Positions 32,415 through 40,896 of a DNA stretch of 64,000 nucleotides are shown here, one piece after another; the stretch's first letter is position 1; each line of letters opens with the position of its first letter. The translations under genes were made by a program, and so were the position numbers. The notes under the pieces are model-generated. The model saw only the letters and a program-made list of their open reading frames with translations. It was not told where the DNA came from and did not search any database. The DNA is from an uncultured Oscillospiraceae bacterium (GTDB lineage: Bacteria; Bacillota; Clostridia; Oscillospirales; Oscillospiraceae), in assembly GCA_910587395.1 (NCBI GenBank), contig CAJULJ010000006.1, positions 1 through 64,000 of the forward strand, in the 5' to 3' direction.

Positions 32415-34325
32415 TTACTGCAGCAGCTGCAGCACGCCCTGAGGCACCTGGTTGGCCTGAGCCAGCATGGCCTGAGCGGACTGGATCAGGATGTTGTTCT
32501 TGGTGTAGGCCATCATCTCGTCGGCCACGTCGGTGTCGCGGATGGTGGACTCGGCGTCCTGGATGTTCTCGGTCATGACGCTGAGGTTGTTGATGGTGTG
32601 GTCCAGACGGTTCTGGGTGGCGCCCAGAGTACCGCGCACGTCGGACACGATGTTGATTGCGTTCTTGATGGCCTCAACAGCGGCGGCGGCGCTGTCCTGG
32701 TCGGCGATGGAGATCCCGTCCAGGCCCAGGGCGGAGGTGTGCATGTCGCCGATGGACACGTTCAGCTGGTTGTAGCTGTCCGCGGTGTCGCCGATCTGGA
32801 GGGTCAGGCCCTTCTGAGCGGCCTGGGCGGCGGTGGTGGTGGTGGTGGTCACCTGCATCTTGAAGTTGGCCGCCAGCTTATCCAGGCTGTCGAAGAACAC
32901 GGCGCTGCCGCCGGTATTGGCCTTGTCGGTCACCGCGTCATTCACGCGCTGCACGGTGAGGCCGGCGGGATAGCCCTTGGAACCGTCGCTGACGCCGATC
33001 TTGAAGGAGACGGACTGGATTTGGCCGGTCTTATCCTTGATCTTGAAGTTCACGGTGCCGCCCAGCTTCTCGCTGATCTTGCTCAGCGCGGAATTCAGGT
33101 CGTCGGTGCTCTTCAGCTCCACGATCTCCTCGCCGGTGGTGCTCAAAGCGGCATTACCCGCCTGCGCCCTGACGGAGCTGTTGTTGCCAATGGACAGGAC
33201 CAGGGAACGGGTGCCGATGGCGATCTTGGCGCCGTCCTTGATGTCCTCAGCCTTGATGTTGAAGATGGTGTTGGCCGTATTCGCGCCCGTGGCGGCAATG
33301 CCCTTCTGAGTCACCACGGTGCCGCCCTTGATGGAGGCCTCGCCGTTGACCACGGTGCCGTCGTTCTCGTCCAGCTCGATCTGGAACTTGCTGCCGCCGC
33401 CGGTGACGGAGACCTTGACGTCGAAGTTGGCGTGAGCCTCCTCCACGGTCTGGGGGTTCTTGGTCTGGGTGAAGGTCAGCTCGCTGCCATTGCCGGCCAC
33501 TTCCCAGTTCACGCCGTTCAGCTCAATGGTCTTCTTGCCGTTCTCCAGGACGAAGTTATCGCTGTTGGCCATAATGTTGGTGACAATGGCGCTGGCGGCA
33601 ACTTTGCCGGAAGCGGCGGTAAGGCTGCCCACAGTCTTCATCTCCACGCCACCCACGTTGACGGAGACAACGCCCGAAGCCTTGGTGGCGCCGGTGGAGC
33701 CGATGGTGAACTTCATGGTGGACAGATCAACCTTGAAGGAAGCCTTCTGAGCGGTCTGGCCCTCGCCGTCCAGGATGGTCTTCTCGCCCACCACGTCATG
33801 GGCCTTCTCGTTGTCGCCGATGACGGCCTTGATGATGCGGTCCATGCCGGTGACATCCTGGGTGCTGGTGCTGGAGCTGGCGGCCATGGCGGCCTTGGTG
33901 GCCATGGAGCCGTCCAGCAGCTTGATGCCGTTGAAGTTGGAGCTGTCGGCGATGCGGTTGATCTCGCTCTTCAGCTGGTCAACCTCCTTCTGCAGCTGGG
34001 CGCGGTCGGTGGTGTTGTCGTAGGTGCCGTTGGCGGACTGGGTGGCCAGCTCCACCATACGGTTGAGCATGTCGTGAACCTCGGTCAGGGCGCCCTCGGC
34101 GGTCTGCACCAGGGAGATGCCGTCCTTGGCGTTCTTCTGGGCGGTCTCCAGGCCGGTGATCTGGGCGCGCATCTTCTCGGAAATGGCCAGACCGGCGGCG
34201 TCGTCGCCGGCGCGGTTGATCTTGTAGCCGGAGGAGAGCTTCTCCAGGTTGGACTTCATCGCACTCACGTTGTTGGTGTAGTTGCGATAGGCGTTCATCG
34301 CCATGATATTATGCTGAATACGCAT
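32415..34325 (-). CDS. hag: Flagellin
   Basis: A 636-residue flagellar filament subunit. The N-terminal D0/D1 region is classic (RIQHNIMAMNAYRNYTNN, LSSGYKINRAGDDAAGLAIS, about 1-155) and so is the C-terminal one (LGATQNRLDHTINNLSV to QVPQGVLQLLQ, about 535-636). The 380-residue central region is variable, Ser/Thr/Ala rich and exposed on the filament, the usual site of O-glycosylation. It includes six consecutive Thr encoded by ACC codons (32849-32832). Flagellins of this size are longer than the simplest clostridial forms. AAGGAG precedes ATG 34325. The gene has a sigma-28 promoter, a long leader and a terminator, and sits alone, without other flagellar genes, inside the glycan island. Confidence 0.98.
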   Translation of the reverse strand: MRIQHNIMAMNAYRNYTNNVSAMKSNLEKLSSGYKINRAGDDAAGLAISEKMRAQITGLETAQKNAKDGISLVQTAEGALTEVHDMLNRMVELATQSANGTYDNTTDRAQLQKEVDQLKSEINRIADSSNFNGIKLLDGSMATKAAMAASSSTSTQDVTGMDRIIKAVIGDNEKAHDVVGEKTILDGEGQTAQKASFKVDLSTMKFTIGSTGATKASGVVSVNVGGVEMKTVGSLTAASGKVAASAIVTNIMANSDNFVLENGKKTIELNGVNWEVAGNGSELTFTQTKNPQTVEEAHANFDVKVSVTGGGSKFQIELDENDGTVVNGEASIKGGTVVTQKGIAATGANTANTIFNIKAEDIKDGAKIAIGTRSLVLSIGNNSSVRAQAGNAALSTTGEEIVELKSTDDLNSALSKISEKLGGTVNFKIKDKTGQIQSVSFKIGVSDGSKGYPAGLTVQRVNDAVTDKANTGGSAVFFDSLDKLAANFKMQVTTTTTTAAQAAQKGLTLQIGDTADSYNQLNVSIGDMHTSALGLDGISIADQDSAAAAVEAIKNAINIVSDVRGTLGATQNRLDHTINNLSVMTENIQDAESTIRDTDVADEMMAYTKNNILIQSAQAMLAQANQVPQGVLQLLQ

Positions 34326-34450
34326 GTTGCAAACTCCTTTTTATAAATTTTTTTGTGTGCCTCGGCCATCCTTTGCCTCTGCACATTGGAGCTTCCGGCC
34401 TGACTGAACACCTGGCCACGGCATTCAGCCCGTCCGGCGCGGGGGGTTAT

Positions 34451-34479
34451 ATTTCAACCGGCCTAGGACCGGGTGAAAT
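34451..34479 (-). promoter_or_regulatory. Hairpin in the flagellin 5' leader
   Basis: ATTTCAACCGG (34451-34461) pairs with CCGGGTGAAAT (34469-34479) with one mismatch, closing a loop that contains CCTAGG. The flagellin leader (about 240 bases, 34326-34567) also carries several GGA motifs on the transcript (near 34553, 34546, 34370 and at the ribosome binding site), the sequence element bound by CsrA in the hag leader of Bacillus. Post-transcriptional control is likely but inferred. Confidence 0.5.
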
Positions 34480-34574
34480 CGGGAAGATCATCATCAGGCG
34501 TCAGGGACGGCGCCTGCCGGCGAAAAGCGGAAGCGATATCACTGCCTCCATGGTCCCTGCCCTGTTTACTTATT

Positions 34575-34601
34575 TATTCGGCCGCAAGTTCAAAAAGTTT
34601 A
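34575..34601 (-). promoter_or_regulatory. Sigma-28 (SigD-type) promoter of flagellin
   Basis: On the minus strand TAAA (34601-34598) is followed after 15 bases by GCCGAATA (34582-34575), close to the flagellar consensus TAAA-N15-GCCGATAA. It lies in the gap after ilvD, so flagellin is transcribed independently of ilvD. Confidence 0.8.
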
Positions 34602-34677
34602 GCCACTTCTTTGAAAATTTTTCGGATTGATTTCCACAGGCGCCCTTTCCCGTTGGATGCGCCCCGCGCGAGCGCCC

Positions 34678-36384
34678 TCAATCCAGCCTGTTCCTGTCCG
34701 CGACGGCGCCCGTATCCGCGCCAGAGACCAGCGTGGCGTACTTTGCCAGGGCGGTCATGCGGGGCTTGCGCACCGGCGTCCAGCCCTCCCGGCGGCGGGC
34801 AAATTCCTCCTCCGTCACGTCGATGGTCAGCGTCCGGTTGGTGATGTCGATGTGGATCACGTCCCCATCCTTCACAAAGGCAATGGGTCCGCCCGCGGCG
34901 GCCTCCGGACTGATATGGCCGATGCACGGCCCATGGGTGGCCCCGGAAAACCGGCCGTCGGTGACCAGGGCCACGTCCCGGTCCATTCCCCGGCCCATGA
35001 TGAGGGCGGTGGTGGACAGCATTTCCCGCATACCGGGGCCCCCTTTCGGCCCCTCGTAGCGGATGACGATAACCGTCCCCTTTTCAATGGACCCGGCGCT
35101 GACGGCGGCGTCTGCCTCCTCCATGGAGTCAAACACCCGGGCCCGGCCGGTGAACCGGTACATGCTCTCGCGCACGCCCGACTGCTTGACCACCGCGCCC
35201 CTGGGAGCCAGATTGCCCCATAGCACGGCGATGCCGCCCTCCGCCTTCTGGGGAGATTCCAGGGTCTTCAGCACGTCGTCCGGCTGGGCCCGATAGGTCT
35301 CCAAAAGCTCCCCCAGGGTTTTCCCCATGCAGGTCATCACTCCGGTATCCAGCATGGGCTCCACCGTTTTGAGCACAGCGGGGATGCCGCCGCTGGCGTC
35401 CAGCGAGACAATGGGATACCTTCCCGAGGGCTGGAGGTTGCATACAAAGGGAACCCTCCGGCTGATCCGGTCAAAGTCGTCCAGGGTCAGCTCCACCCCG
35501 GCCTCCCAGGCGATGGCCATCAGGTGGAGCACCAGATTGGTGGACGAGCCTGTGGCCATGGCCCCGGCCACGCCGTTAAGCAGCGCCTCCCGGGTGAGAA
35601 TCTGCCGGGGGGTGATCCCCCGCCGCAGCAGCTCCATCACCGCCCGGCCGCTGGCCTTGGCGATGCGCTTGCGCTTGTTGGACACCGCCGGGGCCGTGCC
35701 GGAGCCGGGCAGCCCCATGCCCAGCACCTCGGTGAGCATACACATGGAATTGGCCGTCCCCAGATGGGCGCAGCTGCCCACCGTGGGCAGGGTGAGCTTT
35801 TCCGCCTCCTTCATGTACTCCGGGGTAATCACACCCGCCTCCACCCGGCCGGGGAACTCCCGCAGCTCACTGGAGCAGAACAGCGGGTTTCCCCCCACGT
35901 TTCCGGGGAGCATGGGGCCTCCAGGCACCACAATGGCGGGGATATCCACCCGGGCGGCCGCCATGAGCATTCCGGGGATGATCTTGTCGCAGCCAGGCAG
36001 GAGCACCATGGCGTCAAAGTGGTGGGCCTCCACCACCATCTCCACGCTGTCGGCGATGAGGTCCCGGCTGGCCAGGGGATAACACATCCCCTTATGGCCC
36101 TGGCATAGCCCGTCGCAGATGGCAATGGTCTCGCTGCGCCGGGGCACGCCGCCCCCCTTGATCACCCCCTGACAGACCGCCTCGGCCAGCTCCCTCAGGT
36201 GGGCGTGGCCGGGGACCATCTCGCTGAAGGACCCGATGACCGCCACGAAGGGTTTTTTCAGATCCTCCTCATCCATGCCCGTGGCGTAGAGCAGGGCCCG
36301 CTGGCCGCTGCGTCCGATGCCGTTGGTGAGGGTGCTGCTGCGGTAATTGGGAGCCTTAAACAAAAAATCGTCCTCAAAGCTCAT
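34678..36384 (-). CDS. ilvD: Dihydroxy-acid dehydratase
   Basis: A 568-residue IlvD/EDD-family enzyme that makes 2-keto acids in branched-chain amino acid synthesis. The iron-sulfur cysteines lie in LLPGCDKIIPGM and VGSCAHLGTANSM; GHISPEAAAGGPIAFVKDGD is the conserved C-terminal block. AGAGGAGG precedes the ATG. It is a housekeeping gene with its own promoter placed between flagellin and the glycan genes, and nothing else for that pathway is in the window. The IlvD family also includes sugar-acid dehydratases, so an acid sugar substrate cannot be fully excluded. Confidence 0.9.
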   Translation of the reverse strand: MSFEDDFLFKAPNYRSSTLTNGIGRSGQRALLYATGMDEEDLKKPFVAVIGSFSEMVPGHAHLRELAEAVCQGVIKGGGVPRRSETIAICDGLCQGHKGMCYPLASRDLIADSVEMVVEAHHFDAMVLLPGCDKIIPGMLMAAARVDIPAIVVPGGPMLPGNVGGNPLFCSSELREFPGRVEAGVITPEYMKEAEKLTLPTVGSCAHLGTANSMCMLTEVLGMGLPGSGTAPAVSNKRKRIAKASGRAVMELLRRGITPRQILTREALLNGVAGAMATGSSTNLVLHLMAIAWEAGVELTLDDFDRISRRVPFVCNLQPSGRYPIVSLDASGGIPAVLKTVEPMLDTGVMTCMGKTLGELLETYRAQPDDVLKTLESPQKAEGGIAVLWGNLAPRGAVVKQSGVRESMYRFTGRARVFDSMEEADAAVSAGSIEKGTVIVIRYEGPKGGPGMREMLSTTALIMGRGMDRDVALVTDGRFSGATHGPCIGHISPEAAAGGPIAFVKDGDVIHIDITNRTLTIDVTEEEFARRREGWTPVRKPRMTALAKYATLVSGADTGAVADRNRLD

Positions 36385-36512
36385 GGGAATGCCTCCTCTT
36401 GAAAAAATTCAAAACGGCTGCGCTCCCATGTCCCTTGAGGACCATGTTTGCCATACCGGTTTTGCCGTGTAAAACGCAAAGCCAGAATCGCTGCAATTCA
36501 GTTGATATGTGT

Positions 36513-36541
36513 AGCATAGCACCCCGCGCCGGCAATGTCAA
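36513..36541 (-). promoter_or_regulatory. Sigma-A promoter of ilvD
   Basis: On the minus strand TTGACA (36541-36536) and TATGCT (36518-36513) are separated by exactly 17 bases. A leader of about 120 bases follows with no recognisable T-box. Confidence 0.75.
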
Positions 36542-36620
36542 GGGGCCGGCGGCAAAGTATTGCCGCGGCTCCTGCATGTACGCCGCGGGCCGCATTGCCT
36601 CGGCGAACCATTTTTCCATA

Positions 36621-36642
36621 CCGGCCGCATACCGGCGGCCGG
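36621..36642 (-). terminator. GC-rich hairpin before ilvD
   Basis: CCGGCCGC and GCGGCCGG form an 8-bp stem with a 6-base loop, downstream of the acetyltransferase gene and upstream of the ilvD promoter. There is no strong T-run. The remainder of 36543-36698 is GC-rich with no recognisable gene. Confidence 0.4.
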
Positions 36643-36698
36643 GGACCGTGCCGCGGGCATGCGGGCCGGCAGTCAATCGCGGGCGTACCCAGCCTCAA

Positions 36699-37661
36699 TT
36701 ACCGCGTATCTTTTTCAGCTTCAACGGCGCTTTTATATTCCGCGTCAAACGTCTCGCAGAAAAGCTCCGGATAATAGAACAGCTCCAAATTCTCCTCAAT
36801 TTTTTCGATGGGCCAATCCCACCACTTGATTCGCAGAAACGCGCCGATCATCTCCTCGGAAAACCTGTACCTGATGAGCCTGGCCGGCACGCCCCCCATA
36901 ATCGCATATGGCTTTACGTCCTTTGTCACAATTGCGCCGGCTCCTATCACGGCGCCGTCCCCAATTTTCACTCCGGGAAGGATGACGACGTTCTCCCCCA
37001 GCCATACGTCATTTCCTATCTCGACTAGGCCTTCCGGCGGTTCCTCTCCAAAGTGAATGGGTTTGCCCATCTTGTTAATCGTAGTCTGAAATTTTTCGCG
37101 CAAAGGCGAAACCTCAGGATGATATAAGATACCGTTTGTCGTCACATAATCCAGCGGGTGGTTTGGCACGATCCTCACTGTAGAATCAAGAGAGCAATAT
37201 TTCCCCAGACACTTTATCATCCAGCCGTTGTTTGTTGCAAACAGATTTTTGTATTCACAATTTCCTCTTCCTACAAAGCGGCCGCAATATTGCATGTCAT
37301 CACGCCATTTGCTCACCACCAGAAGTTCGTCTGACCAAAGCTTGAAGCCTGCCTTGCGTAAAAGATTCACTACCTCTGCCGCGTACGTGGTGCGGATTAC
37401 ATAATGCTTTTTAACATCCAGCACATCGGCGTGATGGAGCGGAAGTCCATACCAAGTATTCGTCCGGGGCCGTGAGCTGACAAAAAACTTGCTTTCACGG
37501 CCCAGCGCCTCCAAAGCTTCTTTCGCTATTCTCCCATTCTCTCGCGTTCCCCATATGACAATATCTCGTCCGTGCGCATACTGAAGGTACTGCTTGAGCA
37601 CTTCTTTGCACGCTGCATACCTTGACTGGTATTCCTCCAAGGTCATATCTTGGTTCGCCAT
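36699..37661 (-). CDS. Hexapeptide acetyltransferase with N-terminal Rossmann-like domain
   Basis: A 320-residue protein. Residues about 35-120 (DIVIWGTRENGRIAKEAL onward) form the PglD-like module found across this island. The C-terminal part is a left-handed beta-helix acyltransferase of the XAT type: KCLGKYCSLDSTVRIVPNHP, then IGNDVWLGENVVILPGVKIG, DGAVIGAGAIVTKDV and IMGGVPARLIRYRF. It would O- or N-acetylate a sugar. ATG 37661 is preferred to an upstream in-frame ATG because AGGAT and family length support it. It is the last glycan gene before ilvD. Confidence 0.85.
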   Translation of the reverse strand: MANQDMTLEEYQSRYAACKEVLKQYLQYAHGRDIVIWGTRENGRIAKEALEALGRESKFFVSSRPRTNTWYGLPLHHADVLDVKKHYVIRTTYAAEVVNLLRKAGFKLWSDELLVVSKWRDDMQYCGRFVGRGNCEYKNLFATNNGWMIKCLGKYCSLDSTVRIVPNHPLDYVTTNGILYHPEVSPLREKFQTTINKMGKPIHFGEEPPEGLVEIGNDVWLGENVVILPGVKIGDGAVIGAGAIVTKDVKPYAIMGGVPARLIRYRFSEEMIGAFLRIKWWDWPIEKIEENLELFYYPELFCETFDAEYKSAVEAEKDTR

Positions 37662-37736
37662 ATTTATCCTATTTCCTTTCCCGCTTATGCCGCGCACGAT
37701 TCGTCAAACGGCCCCGGCTGCGCGCCGCAGACGCCA

Positions 37737-38762
37737 TTATATGTTCTCAGCCATTTGATAGCTGTCCAGGCAATATCTGATACAGGTTCGCAAATCGATC
37801 CGGGGCCGCCAGCCCAGCCGCCTCAATCTGGAGGTATCCGGAACCAAAATGTCCCCCGCCGTATGTGTCGTCATGCCAAGAGGTCCAACAACCTTCCGAT
37901 TGCCGCACAGCTCAGAGATTCGTTGTGCAAACTCTAAAATTGTACAAGCGTTATCCTCGTTTCCAATATTGTAAATCGTGTTTTCGCCCTTGAGCAGCAC
38001 ATGCAGGACTCCCCCCACAAAATCCGACAGGTAACAGGAATCTCGAACCGGTTTCCCGCTTCCTGTTACGATGATTTCAGGTTCCTCCATGGCCTGCCGG
38101 AGAAAATCCGGGAAAAAGCGGCCGCACCGCAGTGAATCACCCGGTCCATGGATATTAAAAGGCCGTACAATGCGGCAATCGACATGGCACTTTTGGCAAA
38201 ATTCTTTGCAAAGAAGCTCACCGGCTAATTTGCTCGCTCCATATAGCGAAAATGCCGATCCTGGCGCGGCCAGAACCGAGGGTTCCGTCTCTGCTGAGCG
38301 GGCGTTTTGACTGAGATAAACAGCCGCGCTGCTAAAAAAAACAAATGTCGAATTACACCTTTTTGCCCGCTCCAATAAATATCGCGTAGCCAAAATATTT
38401 GTTTTGGCCAATTCTACCGGGTTCTCTTGAAAAGCCCGCGAACTAGCCGGGCTTGCCATATGAATTATTATATCGGGTGAAAGTGTATCCGGAAGAAAGT
38501 CTTGATCAATTTCTCCCTCAATCCAGCGCACGCAGGGGTCGGTAAACGGAAGTTTTGCGCCGCTGCGGCGAAGCAGCTGAAAAGATATGCCCAGGGACAT
38601 CTGGCGGTTCAGCCAGCACAGGCATTTGATCAAATAACTGCCAATGAAGCCCGTTCCCCCTGTTGCAAAGATTGATTTCCCTTTCAGCTCCTTCCACGGC
38701 AGCGGAAGTGCCGCAATCTCCATGAAATCTCGCTGCAGCAGCCTCTCAAGCTCATAATTCAT
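37737..38762 (-). CDS. NAD-dependent epimerase/dehydratase
   Basis: A 341-residue extended short-chain dehydrogenase. SIFATGGTGFIGSYL is the NAD loop; FVFFSSAAVYLS and SLYGASKLAGELLCKEF supply Ser, Tyr and Lys; CRIVRPFNIHGPGD and YNIGNEDN follow the family pattern. It could be a nucleotide-sugar 4-epimerase, dehydratase or reductase; the residues do not decide. In a cluster with RfbF, G and H and a YerE-like enzyme it is one candidate for the final ketoreductase step. It shares one base with the stop of the preceding FkbM gene. Confidence 0.82.
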   Translation of the reverse strand: MNYELERLLQRDFMEIAALPLPWKELKGKSIFATGGTGFIGSYLIKCLCWLNRQMSLGISFQLLRRSGAKLPFTDPCVRWIEGEIDQDFLPDTLSPDIIIHMASPASSRAFQENPVELAKTNILATRYLLERAKRCNSTFVFFSSAAVYLSQNARSAETEPSVLAAPGSAFSLYGASKLAGELLCKEFCQKCHVDCRIVRPFNIHGPGDSLRCGRFFPDFLRQAMEEPEIIVTGSGKPVRDSCYLSDFVGGVLHVLLKGENTIYNIGNEDNACTILEFAQRISELCGNRKVVGPLGMTTHTAGDILVPDTSRLRRLGWRPRIDLRTCIRYCLDSYQMAENI

Positions 38763-39970
38763 CAGGCGCCTCCATCTGCGGGCAGTCCATAAAACACAAA
38801 GGATAAATGGTGCATATAGGACCTTAGATATACAGAATACCCTGCCTCCAGCATCAGCTCCGGCACCTCCCAGAAATCCCAGGTTTTATGGTATCCCGCA
38901 ATCATCAGCTTGGGGTGCCAGCGGCGAATCGTCTCCTCCGCCCCGCGCAGCGCGGCCAGCTCGGAGCCCTCAATATTCATCTTGACCGCCGTGGCCCGCC
39001 GTCCGTCCAGGAGCTTGTCAATCATGGTTGCCCGCACCCGCGTGCCGCCATAGGGCGCGGCAAAGCTCCCCGGCCCATGCAGAGCGCACAGCGGGATGTC
39101 GGACTCCCCGCTCCACACCGCGCAGGGGGACAGCGTGATTTTCTCCCGCAGCTCCTCCGGCAGCTGGGCCGCGAACCGCTCCAGCCGTTCATAGTTCGAC
39201 GCGTCCGGTTCCAATGCGTACCAGGCCCCAATACGGCCCCCCGTCCGGGCCAGCAGATCCCTCAGCGTCTGCCCGTCAAACGCCCCGCAGTCCACAAAAT
39301 GCTCCTCGTCGGAAAGCGCGAACAGCTCCCTTGGAAAGTACTTCTCCTCTTGGGACAGGGTTTGTATTTCCGGCCCTTCGCCAAAAAGGCGGAAGGTCAG
39401 AATATTCGCGTAAATCTCCCTGGACTGCCCGTCCCCCAGGCGTTCGTAAACCCGCTCTATGTTCTCCCGGTGCTCCACAAGGCAGTCCACATCCGGGCAG
39501 GAGGGCAGATTGCCTGTGTTATCCCCGCGGAACAGGGCAAAGCACCGGCGCAAGGCAATGTAGTCCACAACATTCATGCAGCCGCAGCCGCGCAGCCTCT
39601 CATAGACGCCGCTGTGCCCTCCCTGCCGCAGCGCCTCATCAAAGCTGCGGCAGTAGGTCTGCCCGTCCGTGTTGATGCAGACAACCACCAGAATGTTGGC
39701 TCCAAATCTCCGCGCCAGCTCCTCGGGCGGGACCACCTCAAGCCCCATGACCTCCGTGCCCCATTTTCCCGGCGCGCCGTCGGCAAAGCACAGGGGAAAT
39801 ATTCCCGCCCTTCGCAGCGCCAGCAGCAGCGCGATCCCGCTGCTGCCCGCGCCGTAGAGCGCCACCCCGTCATAGCGCCCCAATGCCTCCTTCAGCTCGT
39901 CCACCGTCTGTTCCAGACGGGGCCGTTCCCGATTGAAGCGCTCAAACGTCCGCCCGATCCCATCACTCAC
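38762..39970 (-). CDS. FkbM-family methyltransferase with N-terminal Rossmann-like domain
   Basis: A 402-residue protein. A helical start leads to GVALYGAGSSGIALLLAL, the PglD-like module, and then the FkbM domain: EEHFVDCGAFDGQTLRDLL, ALEPDASNYERLERF, TMIDKLLDGR and AVKMNIEGSELAALRGA. It likely O-methylates a sugar. GTG 39970 overlaps the transketolase stop by four bases with GGAGGG upstream; the longer frame would run inside the transketolase gene and is rejected. It is a paralogue of the protein at 27577-28650 with the same domain order. Confidence 0.83.
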   Translation of the reverse strand: MSDGIGRTFERFNRERPRLEQTVDELKEALGRYDGVALYGAGSSGIALLLALRRAGIFPLCFADGAPGKWGTEVMGLEVVPPEELARRFGANILVVVCINTDGQTYCRSFDEALRQGGHSGVYERLRGCGCMNVVDYIALRRCFALFRGDNTGNLPSCPDVDCLVEHRENIERVYERLGDGQSREIYANILTFRLFGEGPEIQTLSQEEKYFPRELFALSDEEHFVDCGAFDGQTLRDLLARTGGRIGAWYALEPDASNYERLERFAAQLPEELREKITLSPCAVWSGESDIPLCALHGPGSFAAPYGGTRVRATMIDKLLDGRRATAVKMNIEGSELAALRGAEETIRRWHPKLMIAGYHKTWDFWEVPELMLEAGYSVYLRSYMHHLSFVFYGLPADGGA

Positions 39971-40896
39971 AGGGCATCCCTCCACCGCTTCCACATATCC
40001 TCCGACGCCTTTTGGGGGGACAAGCCAAAATAATCCAGCTGGAACTCCCGGGAACCCGCCAGCATGGCAAAGGAATCCGGCACGCCATACCGGTGAAACA
40101 CCGGCGGACACTGTCCGCGCTCCATCAAAAGCTCCGCCACAGCGCTGCCCAAACCGCCCGTGATCCCGTGCTCCTCCATGGTGAACAGCGCCTTATGCCC
40201 GGCGGCGCAGGACAGGACGGTTTCCTCATCCAGCGGCTGTACGCAGGGCACGCTGCAAAGGGTTGTCGAGCAGCCTCTGGCCTCCAGGCGTCCGCACGCC
40301 TCCGCCGCCTCGCGCAGAATTGTCCCGCAGGCCAGAACGGCGATATCCGTCCCCGTTGTCAAAGGCAGGATTTTGTGCGCCGACAGATCCACCGCTCCTT
40401 TGTGAACAGGCGCGTCCACACTTCGCCCGATGCGGATGTACGCCGGACGCCGCCTATGATAGGCGGCAAGCATGGCTGCCTCCATCTCCGCCGGGTCCGC
40501 GGGGCAGTATACGTCAATGTTGGGAAACGCCCTCATCATGGCGATATCCTGGAGCGCATGATGGGTCGGACCGCCCGTACCATAGGCAAAACCGCCGCCC
40601 ACCCCCACCAGAATCACAGGGTTTTCCTGGTAGCAGACATCCAGCATGATCTGCTCCGCTCCGCGCAGAGTCATGAAGGATACCACGTTATAGGCAAACG
40701 GCCTCATCCCCATTGCCGCCAAACCGGCGGAGAAGGACAGAAAGCTCTGCTCCGCGATGCCCGCATTCACAAAGCGCGGGCCAAACTCCGCCTCAAAAGG
40801 CTCCATCACGGAAAAGCCGGTATCCCCGATCACCAGCATGACCTTTGAATCTTCCCTGGCAAGGCGGGATATTGTCTGAATAAATGTGCCTCTCAT
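39967..40896 (-). CDS. Transketolase-like enzyme, C-terminal subunit
   Basis: A 309-residue protein matching the pyrimidine-binding and C-terminal domains of transketolase/DXS-type enzymes: RFVNAGIAEQSFLSFSAGLA contains the Glu that activates thiamine diphosphate, then GVGGGFAYGTGGPTHHALQD and a C-terminal swinging domain (DIAVLACGTILREAAEACG). Together with the following N-terminal subunit it forms a complete two-gene transketolase. Split pairs like this in glycan clusters may transfer two-carbon units to sugars, but the substrate is not known. It overlaps the N-terminal subunit gene by four bases. Confidence 0.87.
   Translation of the reverse strand: MRGTFIQTISRLAREDSKVMLVIGDTGFSVMEPFEAEFGPRFVNAGIAEQSFLSFSAGLAAMGMRPFAYNVVSFMTLRGAEQIMLDVCYQENPVILVGVGGGFAYGTGGPTHHALQDIAMMRAFPNIDVYCPADPAEMEAAMLAAYHRRRPAYIRIGRSVDAPVHKGAVDLSAHKILPLTTGTDIAVLACGTILREAAEACGRLEARGCSTTLCSVPCVQPLDEETVLSCAAGHKALFTMEEHGITGGLGSAVAELLMERGQCPPVFHRYGVPDSFAMLAGSREFQLDYFGLSPQKASEDMWKRWRDAL

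Noticed and set aside
32286..34346. A 686-codon plus-strand frame opposite flagellin
   Set aside because: Low-complexity Gly/Val/Leu/Ala translation, antisense to an unmistakable flagellin, and no promoter or fitting ribosome binding site.
36385..36512. A T-box or leader-peptide attenuator upstream of ilvD
   Set aside because: No T-box consensus, terminator with T-run, or run of Ile/Val/Leu codons in a short leader frame could be seen.
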